36,550 nt of DNA from NCBI GenBank assembly GCA_943704415.1, contig CALSCO010000855.1, positions 1 through 36,550 of the forward strand. Reading direction: 5' to 3'. Origin of the DNA: Parvularia atlantis (lineage: Eukaryota > Opisthokonta > Rotosphaerida). The stretch's first letter is position 1. Each line of letters opens with the position of its first letter. The position numbers and the translations under genes are program-made. Positions 1 through 12,400 of the stretch are shown here, one piece after another. Under the pieces are notes generated by a model. That model was not told the origin of the DNA and made no database searches. It worked only from the letters and a program-made list of their open reading frames with translations.

Positions 1-88
<88 letters not shown>
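1..88. repeat. (TC)n microsatellite at the window edge
   Basis: Forty-four uninterrupted TC dinucleotides. The bases that follow contain a CTGAC branch-like motif and then CACACAG, directly before coding sequence of the BCAS3-like gene, so the repeat probably lies inside an intron and serves as its pyrimidine tract. It also marks the contig end, so its true length is unknown. Confidence 0.95.
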
Positions 89-90
<2 letters not shown>

Positions 91-111
91 GCCTGGCTGA
101 CGGGCACACAG

Positions 112-2781
112 TGCACAACTTCTCGTGCGTCAAGCCGGACCCGCACACCGGCGCGGCCGTGATGTCGCTTGGCGCACGGTGGCTAGCGTTCGCCACAACC
201 GAGCCGCTCAAGGCCGTGGGCGAGATGCCGCGGTACCGTGTCGCCCATGCGAGCGAACGCCGTGCCGCTGACGCGGTGCTGCACCGCTGCTCAGCCACGA
301 CGACGCCGAGGCCGACTCGTCCGAGAACGGCAACGAGGCGTCCATGGGCGCGACGCTGTATAACAAGGCCTGGGAGTACTCGGCGATGCTGGGCACGTGC
401 TCCCGTACGCGCTACAGCACGCCGCTGACTGCGCCGGCTGCGCAGGCGAGCGCGTGGCCAAGCAGGTGGTCAAGGTCATGTCGACGCCCGCGGCCCACGC
501 CGCGCCGCCACCGCCCGAGAGCAGCGACCACGGCACAGTGCGCCCAGGGCCACGCGTGCTCGCGTACGCACGCTCAGCCGGCCGTGACACGTGCGGGCGC
601 GCAGGTGTGGATCGTCGACTTTACCGTGGGTGCGGCGCAGGAGCCGGTGCGCGCGCATCCCAAGGTGGTCATGTTCCAGGCGAGCAAGCAGTCGCTCTCA
701 CGCGTCCAGTTCAACCCGAGCGGCACGCTGGTGCGCCTGCAGGCTGCGTGTGTGTGTGCGTATGTGTGCCTGCTGACGGCCGCGCCCGCCAGCTCGCGAC
801 CGCCACGCACAACGGCAACGACGTGGACGTGTTTGCCGTGGCGCCGTCGACGACGCAGAATGGCACCGCGCGGCACTTGTACCAGCTGCGCTGCGGCACG
901 TCCGACAGGTTGATCACGGTGCGCAGTGGTGGTTCGCAAGGCCCGCCCACGCGTGCGCTCATCGCGGGTGCAGGACATCTCATTCAGCCACGGCAGCCGG
1001 TACGTCGCGGCCACCTCGGCCAACGGCACCACGCACGTCTTTGCGATCAACCCGATGGGCGGCCCGGCCACGATCGACACGCACACGGCGCGCGCCCTCA
1101 CGGTAGCTCCGCGCCCGCCGGCCGAGCGGTTCAAGGTGCGCCGCTTCGCCGTTGCGTGCCCACTCACACGGGCGCGCGCAGGAGCCTCTCGTCCTCGACG
1201 CGACACTTCGCGTCAAGCAGACGCCGCCGCCTGCAGCCGACATGGTCGCCGCGCCGAGCACGCCGCCGATGTCCAGCGCGGCGGCGCAGCACCTGACGCA
1301 CACGATGGCCTTCGCCGGCTTCGAGATGGAGCGGTCGCTGTTTGCGCCGACGCCGAGGGCAGACGCGAGCAGCAGCGGCGGCGACCTGGCCGGCGCGCCG
1401 AGCGAGCAGCTGTTCCAGGGCCTGCTCACGTTCTCGCCCACGGGCATGCTGCAGTATCACGAGCTCTGTGCAGCGGTGCGCCAGCAGCCAGCGCAGCGGT
1501 GACCGTTGACGGCCGCTGCAGGTGTACAAGGACGCGGACGCAAAGAAGCCGCCGTCGCTGAGCGCGACGTACGAGAACGTGCTCGAGTGGCACGTCGACC
1601 GCATGATGGACTGGAACCCGGTGTTCACCGCGTGCGACGTGGTGCGCCCGACCCGGTGAACGCCTTTCGCTACGCAGCTCACGTGCGACACGGCAGCTTT
1701 GGCCTGCCATTGCGAACCGTCGCGTGCCCGACCGCAACCGCGCCGCGCGGTGGAAGGTGTGCGGACAGCCGTGCGCCGGCGCTTGCCCCAACTGACGGCC
1801 GCACCTGGCAGGACAACATCGAAATCCAGACGCACGCCATGCCGGAGCCGCCCATCTGGCGCGGGCCGCAGTTCTCGTTCCACACGTTTGACAGTGCGTG
1901 CAGGCCCGGCGACGTGGCACTCCTGACCCGCCGCGCGTGCGCAGCACAAAGCACGACCGATGCCGTAATCGACGCCGTAGACGAGGACAGCGACGACAGT
2001 GTGTGCGGCGGGCGCGGCGTGTGTGAGCGTCCAGGCTGACACTGCGCGCGACAACAGAGCGCCCTCCGGGGCGAGCGCCCACGCGCACGGTGCACGTTCC
2101 CAACCAGCCGCCGCAGCCGCGGTAGGGTGGGCATGGCGCGACTGGCGCGCCTGATGCGGTGTCGTTTTCGTGCGTGCGCAGGACCGCAACGGGGCCGGCC
2201 GACGTCGACGGCGCCGTGCTGCCCGTGACGCTCGACGGCATGCAGACGCGCCTGGCGTCGTCGCGGCGTGCGTGCGGTGCGCGCTCCTTGCAGCCCTCGA
2301 GTGACGCGCCCGCCCGCCCGCGCAGCCCTGTTTGGCGAGAGCGACATCAACTTTGACGAGGGCGCGGAGATGCCGCAGTCCAACATGAAGTCGCACGCCG
2401 AGCCGCACGACGCGGACGAGTTCTACTCGGACGCGCAGACGTCGCACATCGTGCGTGCACTTGCGCGCACGCGTGCTCTCTTGCTCATGCTCACGACCGC
2501 CTGTCTGCCGCAGTCGGTCGGCATGGCCGTGAGCATGAGCGGCCAGGACGTGTCGCCGATCGACAGCCCGAGCATGTTTGCGCGGTGCGCGTGGGCAGCG
2601 TGCGGCCCAGCGCGGTGCTGACGGACGGCGCTCCAGGCCCGACCCGCCCGCGTACAGCGAGGCGGACGAGGACGGCCAGCTGGTCGAGATGCACGACGCG
2701 CACGACGCCCCCGCCGTCTACGTCTCGCCTGACGGTGACAACGAGCTCGATGCGCCCGGCATGTCGGTGTACCGCGGCTGA
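112..2781 (+). CDS. BCAS3: BCAS3-like WD40 protein (5' truncated)
   Basis: C-terminal part of a BCAS3-family beta-propeller protein, known as a phosphoinositide-binding partner at autophagosome formation sites and in cytoskeletal control. Visible exons carry GARWLAFATTEP (about 169-204), a propeller strand VWIVDF (606), NPSGTLV (715), LATATHNGNDVDVFAV (791-840) and DISFSHGSRYVAATSANGT (976-1030). The BCAS3 C-terminal domain hallmark is IEIQTHAMPEPPIWRGPQF near 1820-1875. Roughly ten short introns begin GTGCG or GTGTG and end CAG. The tail after 2340 is rich in Asp, Glu and Ser and ends VYRG-stop (TGA). The start codon and first propeller blades lie outside the window. Family assignment rests on the WD40 blades followed by the WRGPQFSF block; plant ATG18f-h relatives share the architecture. 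Confidence 0.82.
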
Positions 2782-2942
2782 GCCGGCTCGGGCGGGTCGG
2801 TGTGTGAGTATTTGCCATGTTCATCTCCCGGTGGAATTTCTGGCTCACAAGTGCGGGGACAGCGGTCAAGCAGGTCAAGCTGGGTAGGATGCACAAACAG
2901 GCCCGTCACAGTCGGGCCACTGGCAGGCGCGGCGCTCGCCGA

Positions 2943-3504
2943 TCAGCGGCTCATCGGGGCCGCCGCGCCGTAGGCCGGTTGCACCGTCGCGCTGCCGTAC
3001 GCGAGCTTGATCGACTTGGCCGGCACGATGACCTTGCGCATCAGGCACTGGTTCGCGATGACGCCGCAGTAGTGGCAGCACAGCAGGAACGAGACGAACG
3101 AGCTCATGGTCGACGTGACGCCCTGGCGGCCAAAGAGGATGGCCTGGACGCCGACGGCGTCCGACGTGTAGAGCGTGCAGTCGACCGAGCAGTAGCACGA
3201 GGAGCACTGGAGAAACGAGCAGCACTGAGGCGCTGTCGCACGCGCGGTCAACGTTTCATGTTTGTGTCACCGCGCCTGTCGCGGCGAACGCACCAAACTG
3301 CACCAGGAGCGGCTCGCCGGTGTACGCGGCGGCGATGATCGCGATGGCGTCGTCGTCGAGCTGGACGAGCACGCCGTTGGTCGACCAGACGATCTTGGCC
3401 GGCTCCGGGTTCCAGAAGCCCGCGTGCTCGTGCGGCGTGCAGCGGCCAATGTTGAGCCGCGTTTGCGGGTCGAGGACGACGAGGGCTGCAGCGGGCGTAC
3501 ACAT
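2943..3504 (-). CDS. small cysteine-rich protein of unknown function
   Basis: Two exons joined by one intron of about 38 bases near 3230-3267 (GTGACAC donor, TTGACC branch-like motif, CAG). The product is about 175 residues. It starts MCTPAAALVVLDP, has a hydrophobic stretch VQLDDDAIAIIAAAY, then a segment with many Cys including QCCSFLQCSSCYC and LLCCHYCGVIANQC, and ends YGAAAPMSR. The paired CxxC-like clusters suggest metal binding, disulphides or palmitoylation, but no family is recognised. The start at 3504 is the only ATG in the frame; an in-frame extension to 3726 begins with GTG and runs through a promoter-like repeat. It diverges from the CoA ligase with 226 bp between starts. Confidence 0.65.
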
Positions 3505-3676
3505 CTTGCAGGGCGACGGTTCCTGGCTGGCGGTGGCCGCGGAAGCCTGTCTTCGACGAAACGTGTAACATGTCCAGTATTCCGAGAGCAGAGTACTAAC
3601 CGCTCTGTACACCGGCGCTGCTCGGATCGGCCACTGACGCGCGCTTCCCTGCCCTGTCCAACCAGGCCCCACCAGG

Positions 3677-3720
3677 CCCGCCCGCTTGCCCGCCTGCCCG
3701 CCTGCCCGCCTGCCCGCCCC
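3677..3720. repeat. short tandem repeat of a GCCCGCCT-like unit
   Basis: Four to five near-identical copies of an 8-base unit (GCCCGCCT, first copy GCCCGCTT) lie 11-54 bp upstream of the CoA-ligase ATG, in the 226 bp spacer shared with the divergent Cys-rich gene. It could be a pyrimidine-rich leader or promoter element. No TATA box is visible in the spacer. Confidence 0.8.
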
Positions 3721-3730
3721 TAGCACCGCG

Positions 3731-6370
3731 ATGCCTATCTACAGCTCGCCGCGCCGCGACGTCGCCATCCCCGCGACCGACCTGTACTCGTTCCTGCTAC
3801 AGCAGCCGCACAAGGCGCAGCTCGACGACAAGGTCGCGTCGGTCGACGGCCTGACGGGCGAGTCGTACACGTTCGCGCAGCTGCGCCAGCGCACCGACCA
3901 GCTCGCGGCGGGCCTAGCCCAGCTCGGCCTGCGCCAGGGCGAGGTGCGTGCTGCGCGCTGCGCACACTGCTGCTGCGGCACCCGTTCACGCGCACCACCC
4001 AGGTGCTTGCCGTCTTCGCGCCCAACTGCGTCGAGTACGCCATCGCCGTCCTCGCCGTCGCGCGCCTGGGCGCATTCATCACGACCGGTGCGCCTGCAAG
4101 CCCCGCGCCGCACGCGCCGCCGTGCTCACGGACCCCGCAGCCAACCCAACCTACACGGCCGATGAGCTCAACTTCCAGCTGACCGACACGGGCGCCAAGG
4201 TGCGCGCGAGACGGCGGTGCCCCGATGCGGCGCTCAGCAGATGCGGGACGCGACGTGCAGTACCTCTTCACCCTCGCCGACCTGCTGCCGCTCACGTCCA
4301 AGGCCATTCAGGGCTCCAAGGTGCGCGGTGCGCGTGCTCGTTTACAGCACGCTCACGTGCGCGCTCGCGACGCCAGATCGTTGAGACGTTCGTCTTTGGC
4401 AACATCGGCACGGCCGGCGCGCGCACCGTGCGCTCGCTGTATCGGTGAGCCGGCCACGCGACCGTCACCGCGCGCTCACACAAACGTGGCGTTCTTAGCT
4501 ACACGCCGCCGCCGCCCATCCCCGCCTTCGACCCGAGCACGCACGAGCTCGTCATCCCGTACTCGTCCGGCACGACCGGTGCGCGAGCCGCGCCCCGGCG
4601 AGACGCGCGAGAGCTGACCACGCACCGACAGGCCGGCCAAAGGGCACGCAGCTGACGCACCGCAACCTCGTGCGCCGCGCAGCCCGTCGTGCGCTCGCAG
4701 CACGGCTTGCTGACTTTCCCGCGCACGTGCGTGCGGGGCGGCAGATCGCCAACCTGCTGCAGATGGAGGACTTTGAGTTCACGGCCAACGGGCTCGACCC
4801 GACGCGCGACACCCTGCTCTGCGTGCTGCCGCTGTGCGTGGCCGCGCGCCCGGCTCGCGTGCCGTCTCAGACCCCGCTGCCGCCGCGCGCAGCTTCCACA
4901 TCTACGGCATGGTCGTGATCATGCTCGGCGGCATCCACATGCGCCAGACGATCGTGTACATGGTGCGCTGCGCCGTCTGCGCCTCTGGCCGACCGCTCAC
5001 ACGACGTGCAGCCCAAGTTTGAGCTGCAACAGGTGCACGCGCCGAGGCCGCGCGCTGCTCGCGCACTGACGCAGGCCGCCGCAGTTTGTGCAGCTTATCG
5101 CCAGTTACCGCGTCACGATCGCGTACATTGTGCCGCCGATCGTCATCGGCCTGATCAAGGTGGCGCACGCGCGTATCGCGCGCATCACAGCCGGACGCTC
5201 ACGCAGCGCGCAGTCCGGCATCGCAAGCAAGTTTGACCTGTCCTCGCTGCGCATGGCCTTCTCGGGTGCGGCGCCGCTGTCGGCCGAGGTGCGGCGCGGG
5301 CGGCGCGTGTGTGTGATCACGAACGCTGACTGCGGCGCGCCAGACTGAGGCGGCGTTCAAGACGGCGCCGGGCCTGGCCAAGGTGGTGCTGAAGCAGGGC
5401 TACGGGTGCGCGCACGTGCACGAACGCTCGTCGGTGCTGCCACTCACCGGCCCGCGCAGCATGACCGAGCTGTCGCCGCTGTCGCACCTGAGCCCGACCG
5501 GTCGCATCAAGACGGGTGCATTGCTGCGTGCGGCGGAACGCTGCCTTGCCTGTCTTACCCTCGCGCCAGGCTCGATCGGGCAGCTGGTGCCCAACTGCCA
5601 AGCGCGCATCGTCGACCCCGAGACGGGCAAGGACGTCCCCAAGGGCGGCGAGGGCGTGCGTGGCCCGCAAGTGCCACGTGTAAGGCGTCCACGGTCTCAC
5701 GCAGTACCGCAGGAGCTGCTTGTGCGCGGGCCAAACGTGATGAAGGGCTACCTCAACAACCCGAAGGCCACCGCCGACACGATCGACAAGGACGGCTGGC
5801 TGCATACGGGTGCGCAACGGGCGCACGCAAGGTCCTGTGCTGAGGCCGCGTTTTCGCAGGCGACATCGTGCGCGCCGACGAGGACGGGTACTTTTACGTC
5901 ACAGACCGGTGCGCAATCGCACGCGTTGCGGCGCCCGGGCGCAACTCACGGGCGCCGCGCACAGCCTCAAGGAGCTCATCAAGTTCAAGGGTCTGCAGGT
6001 CGCGCCGGCCGAGCTCGAGGGCGTCCTGCTCTCGCACCCGTCCGTGCAGGACTGCGCCGTGATCCCGCAGCCCGACGCCGACGCGGGCGAGGTCCCGCGC
6101 GCGTACGTCGTGCTCAACCCGGGCGTGGCCGCGACCGCCACCACGGCGAGCGACATCGCGACCTTTGTCGAGGGCAAAGTCGCGCCGCACAAGGCACGCG
6201 CCGCGCCACCTGTCCCGAGCCATCTGCACTCACGCCCGCGCCCCGTCTGCCCACAGAAACTGCGCGGCGGCATCGAGTTCATCGACGTTATCCCCAAGTC
6301 CGCCTCGGGCAAGATCCTCCGCCGCACGCTCAAGGCCAAGAACGAGGAGCGTCTCAAGGCGCGCCTGTGA
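3731..6370 (+). CDS. 4-coumarate--CoA ligase-like acyl-CoA synthetase, peroxisomal type
   Basis: An adenylate-forming enzyme (ANL superfamily) that activates a carboxylic acid with ATP and transfers it to CoA. About sixteen exons are read. Motifs in order: the phosphate loop [16 protein letters not shown] split by an intron at about 4578-4632; [14 protein letters not shown] (about 4890-4935); [11 protein letters not shown] (5258-5290); the YG/MTE adenine-binding motif split across the intron near 5405-5460; the [23 protein letters not shown] hinge region; [17 protein letters not shown] (5977-6020); and [11 protein letters not shown] with the catalytic Lys (6295-6330). The protein ends KARL-stop. 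The last three residues, ARL, are an accepted variant of the PTS1 peroxisome signal. One intron, 6194-6256, uses a GC donor. It resembles plant 4CL, luciferase and peroxisomal fatty-acid ligases; the substrate cannot be told. Confidence 0.88.
6194..6256 (+). other. GC-AG intron in the CoA ligase
   Basis: Conserved family sequence requires VAPHK to join KLRGG directly. The junction needs a donor GCACGC after AAG and the acceptor CCCACAG, with a CTCAC motif inside. No in-phase GT donor gives this join. Confidence 0.8.
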
Positions 6371-6433
6371 GCGCACCCGCTGCTCCGGTTGTGCACGCGC
6401 GCAACGGCCCATATGCTCTCAATTCCACATGCA

Positions 6434-9400
6434 TCACACAGCAGCCTTACGCGCGAGCGACGGCGCGTCCGGGCTCGTCGCAACGGCCCGTGCCTTGCCT
6501 TTCCCCGTCGGCGGCGGTGCGGCCGGGGTCTGCTCCGCCAGGACGGTCGACGACAGCTCTGTGGCGGCGGCGATGTGTATCAGTCGAGGCTGCTCGCGCT
6601 TGCGCACCCTTGCCGCACCGAGATCGGTGTCGGTCTCCAGCGCCGTCTCCTCGCCTTTGTCGTCTCCGTCGTCGTCACCGTCATCGTCGTCATCTGTGCT
6701 CACGCCGTCGTCCGAGTGCGCGGGCGCGGCAGCAGCGCGCAGCGGGATCTGCGGCCCGCGCGCATCAGCGGCACGCATGGCATGCGGGCGAGCGGGACCT
6801 GTTTGTCCAACGAGCCCGCGTCGCTCGTGCTCGCGCTCGTGGCCGTGCTGACGACCGGCGGCGGCCGCACGCGCACGCGCATCTTGTTCAGCGCGACCTG
6901 GTCAAAGTTGTTGGCGGGCGCGATGGCCGAGGCGATGCGCTGCGTCGACAGCGTCTGCACCACCAGTCAGCACCCGCCCGCCCGCCCGCCGTCCGTCCAT
7001 GCGCCGCGCACCGCCTGGTGGGTGTCGTAGGACGGCGGGTATGCGTAGGCCGGCGGGCGCATCGTGAGCAGCGTGAGGTTTTCTGATGCGCCGTCGTTCG
7101 TAAGCGCTCGCTTGGCGCGCGCTGAATCGAAAGCGCGCGCACCGCGCAGGTCGCTCATGTTGGTCGTGAGCGGCGCCTGGCTGTCGATGTTGCTGAGCGA
7201 GGCGTCCTCGGCGGGCGCGCCTGCGTGTCGTCGTAAGCGAGCGCACATGCGCGAGCACCGCACGCACGAGGCTCAACCATGACCGCACCCGAGCCGACCT
7301 GGGCCATCTCCGGCGCGTCCTCGCTGGCGCGCCCGTCAGCTCCCAAGCTGCACGCACACCTCACGGCTGCACGCACCGAGGCTCGGCCGCACGACGCGCG
7401 CGCCGCCGCCGCCGCAAGATCAGGAAGATGATGAGTGCGATCAGGGCGAGCAGGAGCAAGCTGCCGACGACGATCACGGCGATGGCCCAGCCCGGGAAGC
7501 CCGACGCCGATGACGCTGTGCGCGCCGTTAGGGCGGCCCGGCCTGGCAGCATTGCGCACGCACCGGCAGATGTGGGCGTGCCAACGGCGTCGCTCGGCGG
7601 CAGCACGGCCACGACGGCAAAGTCCGTCAGGTGGTTCGTGCGGCACGCGGCACCGGTCAACGTCGTGCCGCTCGAGCTCACGCCGCTGGTCGACCACAAC
7701 GCCGTCGTGTTGTCGTAGAACGCGCAGGTCACTGGCGCCGTGCACCGCATCAGCTGCTGCAGCGCCTCATCGCCGCGTGAAGCATTACGCACGTGTCGCG
7801 TTGCCCGGACCCGTGAACGGCGGCGCCCAGCTAAACGAAATGCCCAGGGGCGACGCGGCCAGGTCGGTGATCGGCGCGTCCGGCACGGGCAGCGGGCCGC
7901 CAAACACCTGCGAGCCGGCGTGAGACGCGTTTGCGCGCGCGTGGCGCGCCGCACTTGCGAGCAGCCCTGCATGCGGATGCTCGTGGGTGGTGTCGCCACG
8001 ACGACGGTACTGCCGGCAGCAAACTGCCTGCGGACACGTGTGCGGGCTCAGCGACTCGGCACTGGCACCGCACTGCACGCACCACGATGGACGCACGAAG
8101 GCATACATCTGCGGCGGGAGCACGATCGACGAGACGCACACGCAGTTGGCGCCCTGCGACGCGATGCGCGCGCTGTGCATCAGCCGCCGCGGCCCATGCG
8201 GTAGCGCGCGCCGCTCTCACTCCGATGTTGCTGCTGCCAAACGTGAGCGAGCGTCCCGTGCCCGGCATCGTCAGACTCTTGCCCGCGTACGACGTCCGTG
8301 CGCTCGCGAGCGACACCAGCGAGCTGCCAGAGCCGAGCTGCACCGCGGGCTCGTTGCAAAAGCGCGTCGCGAGGTACATGTCCGACAACGACGTGAAGGC
8401 CGCCTGCAGCGCACGGCATGAGCGCCCGCGCATGCAAGGCGTCGGCTTGTGCCGCACTTCCACGTTCTGCACCAGCCCTGGCGTGCCCACACCCGACACG
8501 GACGCGAAGAACTGCGCCGCCGTGCTCGAGACACGCTGCAGGCACGACGCGTAGCGCGACAGCGTGCTGGCCTGGGTGCGCCTGCGTCGGTCGCTCGCGA
8601 CCGGCAGACGTGCGAGCGCGCGCACCGAGATGAGGCCCGAAGCCTTCACAGCGGCGCCGTTGGCCGCCAGCATCGCAAACATGGTCCTGCCCGCGCACGC
8701 GCGTCAAGACATGACTCACGTGCGTCCGAGCACGCCGCGCACGTCAGCGTGCCGACCGACGGCGCCACGAGCGGGGTTGTGGCGAGGATCGCGTCAAGGG
8801 CGCACGTGCTCGAGATGGCATCTGGCGAGCGCGAGGGGGTGAGCGTTCCAGGGTGACGCAGCCGGGCGTGTGCACCGGCCGAGGACGCGAGCGGCTGGGC
8901 GGTCGCGGCAATGGTCGACGCCGCGGTCTGCACGAGCGACGCGACCGCGTTGCCGTCCAGCTCGGCCTTCTTGGCGGCGGCGCAGCTGCGCGCGTCGCGC
9001 GCGCGACTTGTGAGCACACGGTAGAGCGCCGGCTGCACGCCACCTCGCCGCGCCCGTAATCAGCGCCATCAGCTGCTGCCAGTCCTGGCGCGCCGACACC
9101 GCGGCGATGGCCGCCTTGAGCGTGTCGACCACGTCGGTGACGTTGCTCGTGCACGGCGCCACGGCAACGCTCAGGCTCTGCGACGCTTGCGCTCCTGGGC
9201 ACGCATGCGCATCAGCCCACGCGAGGGCCTGCGCGGCTCGCACCATCACGCTGTGTCACGACCACGGCGACCGTGATCGAGCTCGTTCCGCCAGTGTCCA
9301 TCGGCAGCACGGCCGTGCGCATGCGCGAGTACGAGTCCTGAATTGCGGATGGTCAGCACGCGTCGACTCCGTCGGCTGTGCTCACAAGCAGGAGCATCCG

Positions 9401-12400
9401 GCGCGGCAGCGGGTCGTACGCGGCCGTGAACGAGTAGCGCAGCGGCTGCGCACCCGGTTCGGTCGTCCACCAAGCCGCTTGCATGGCAAAGGGCCTGTGC
9501 GCGCGCGTCAGAACTCACCGACACCCACACGCGGGTGCAGCGCACGAGATGGCGGCCGTGTTTGCACCGGCGACGACGGGCGCGACAGTGAGCGTGCCGG
9601 ACGACGGCGCCGACTTGACCTGCATCGCCAAAGTTGCGTGTTTGGCGCACAGCCGCGCAGAACAAGGCAGACGCACCTGCACGCGCCACTGCGCGTAGCC
9701 AAGCCACCGGTCCTGCGCGCCCGGCACATAGACGTCGACGCGCACGTGGTACACCTGCAGCGGCTTGATCTTGGCGCCGTCGATGCGGAGCAGCGTGCCT
9801 GCAGTGTGCGTGCGTGCATGCATGAGCAAACGAAGCCAATCGCGCGCACCGCACGTCACCGTCAGCCATCGCCGATCCGGACAGGTCCAGCGTCGAGTAA
9901 GGGTACGCGCCGAGCTCTTCGGACGGCTCGGAGCCGCTCAGCGTGCGCCAAGTGAAGCGCAGCGACGACGGCGACACGGACGCCTGCGAGGCGCGCACGG
10001 CACGCATGAGCACCGCGCAGCCGCTGCCCGCGCACAAGCAAGCACGCACCTGCGCGAGACTCGCGACGACGCGCATCGGCTCGCCGGGGCTCACAAGCAG
10101 GTCGCCGTTGAGCATCACGCCCACCTGGGTGTCGTTGGCGACGACAAGCAGCGCCGTGACGGTGGTGATAGACTGCGTGCTGTTGACCAGCTGGACGGCC
10201 GTGCGCGTCGGGTCAGCTGCACCACGCCACCGGCCCGCGCATGCACGTTGTCTGAGACGACAAAGGTGAAGAGGTACTGCGCACCGCTCGCCAGTGCCCC
10301 GCCGGCCACGTTGGTGGTGAAGAAGGCTGCCGTGCCCTGCGCGCAGTGGCGGGGTGAGCTCCGTCGAGTCGCGTGTCGCACCGCGCACATCGCTCGGCGG
10401 CTGCAGCGTCGTTCCGGCGGTGGTCGAGAACGGGCACGGTGAGCCGCTCTGCAGCGGCATCGTGCACGCAACGCCGACCTGCGCCAACCGGCCGAGACGA
10501 TCCTGCGCGCGGGTGAGCATGCGCCAGGGCGCGAGCGAGCGCGGCCGCACCGGGTCGAGGACGCTGACTGTGAGGTTGACGGCGTCGTTCGCCCCGACCG
10601 ACCGCTCATAGCCGCCGACGACGTGCACGCCGAGCGGATTGGAGCGCGCCGTGACGAAGATACTGGCGCTGGTGGGGTTGCCTAGGCGTTGCGCCTCAGG
10701 GCCAGACGTTGAGTCGCCCAGCGCGCACGAACCGGAAGAGCCCGTGCTCGCGACGGTGAAGGCGTAGGTCGTGCCGGGCCTGAGCGAGTACGGCGACACG
10801 ACCAGTGTCGACGTCGTCGCGCCGCGCACGTCCACACCCAACGGCACGTCCCACTGCGTCCGCCATTGCAACGTCAGCCCGCGCATCGACCCGCCCTGTT
10901 TGCGCGTGTACGCGCCTGGAACGTGAGCAACTCGGTGGCGCTGCAGGGCGACGACTCGGCAATGGCGTGGAGCGTCAGCGGCTGATCGCGCGGGATGCTC
11001 GTCGGGCCTGTGTGCGGACGCGCGGGTCAGTCGGGCCTGCTGCAACAGAGCCGCTTGCCGTCGATGTGCACCACGGCCACGGGCGCGGTCGTCACCTGCA
11101 CCTTGATCTGCGCCGGCGGCGTCAGCCGAACGGGGGCGCACGTGCTGCGCGCGGCGCGCACCTGCGAGATGGACGACGTCTGGCCGAGCCAGTTGGTCAC
11201 CGAGAGCGCAAACGTGTACGTCGTGCCGCCGTCGAGCACACCCACGGGCACGGTCAGCACGGGCATCTTTTTCGACCTGCGGTGGCGCCGTCAGCCGCAC
11301 CCGCGCGCTCGCCGGGCGCGCACGCACGCCGAGAAGATGGTCGAGATGAAGTTGGTCACGCTCAGCGTCGGCGGGAGGATGTTCCAGTTGTAGGTCAGCG
11401 CGCGGCCTGCACTGGTGTTAGCTCGCGGCCGCGTGGCATGTTGTGCGCGCACCGCCGTGGTTGTACGAGGCCGAGGCGTCGACGACGAGCGGGGCGCAGG
11501 ACGGGTGCACACTGGGTGCGGTCATGACCACGACGGGGACGACGGGCGCGACTGGGCCCTGTGCGCCATCGCAGTCAGCCGCGCCGCTGTTGCACGACGC
11601 GCGCACACCTGCACAATCACGGACGAGGCCGACGCGCCCGAGGTCAGCCCAAGCAGCACCATGTCGTCCTGCGGCTTGATGGTCGCGTCGGGCGTCTGCC
11701 ACGGCGTGGTCAGCCGGGGGTGCACGGCGCAGCCGGCCGCCGCACCAGCGTGACGGTCAGGAGCGACTCGGCCGTGAGATCGCACGTGGCGCCGGTGCCC
11801 AGCTTGGCGACGGTGCTCGCGTCGAGCAGCGTTGAGCACGGCACGCTGGAGCCGCTGCTGCCGGCCGAGCCCGCGTAGACGACCTGGATCTGCGCACACG
11901 CGATGAGCACTTGCCGCGCGAGATATCGCCCGGCACGCACCTGCGCGGCTGAGCGGCGGAAGCGCGTGGCAAACTGCGCCACGGCCACAAACTGCACCGA
12001 CGCCGTGCCGGTCACAAAGGTCTGCCGCGCGGTTCCCCTGAGTACACGTGCGCACGCAGCAGCGCGAGACACGCACCTGGCCGCCGTCGACAGAGACGCG
12101 CATGGTGCCGCTACCCGTGGCGCTCAGGCTCGGCACCGGGCAGGTCACGCTGAGTGGCGCGGTGACGACCGTGCCTGTGGTGTCTGCGCGGCGCGTAAGC
12201 ACCGCACGCCGGGCCGGCAGCGCGCTACCGCACCGTAGTTGGTGCCGCCCACGGTGAAGCGGCAGGTCACGGATGCTGTGGGCCAGCTGCCGCGCGCCGG
12301 GACAACGAGGTTCTGGCTGGCCGTGTTGACGCGGAACGAGTACGTGCCCGAGGGCTCGATCGCGGGCGTGAACGAGCTCGTCGTCGGCACACCGGTCGGG

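Noticed and set aside
3505-3726. N-terminal extension of the Cys-rich gene up to 3726
   Set aside because: The extension starts with GTG, translates the GCCCGCCT tandem repeat and looks like promoter sequence.
9246-11327. Very long frames such as 9246-11327 (-), 31738-33903 (+) and 5383-7086 (+) as single intronless genes
   Set aside because: In DNA this GC-rich stops are rare. These frames run across introns and through genes on the other strand; only short pieces of them match the conserved protein.
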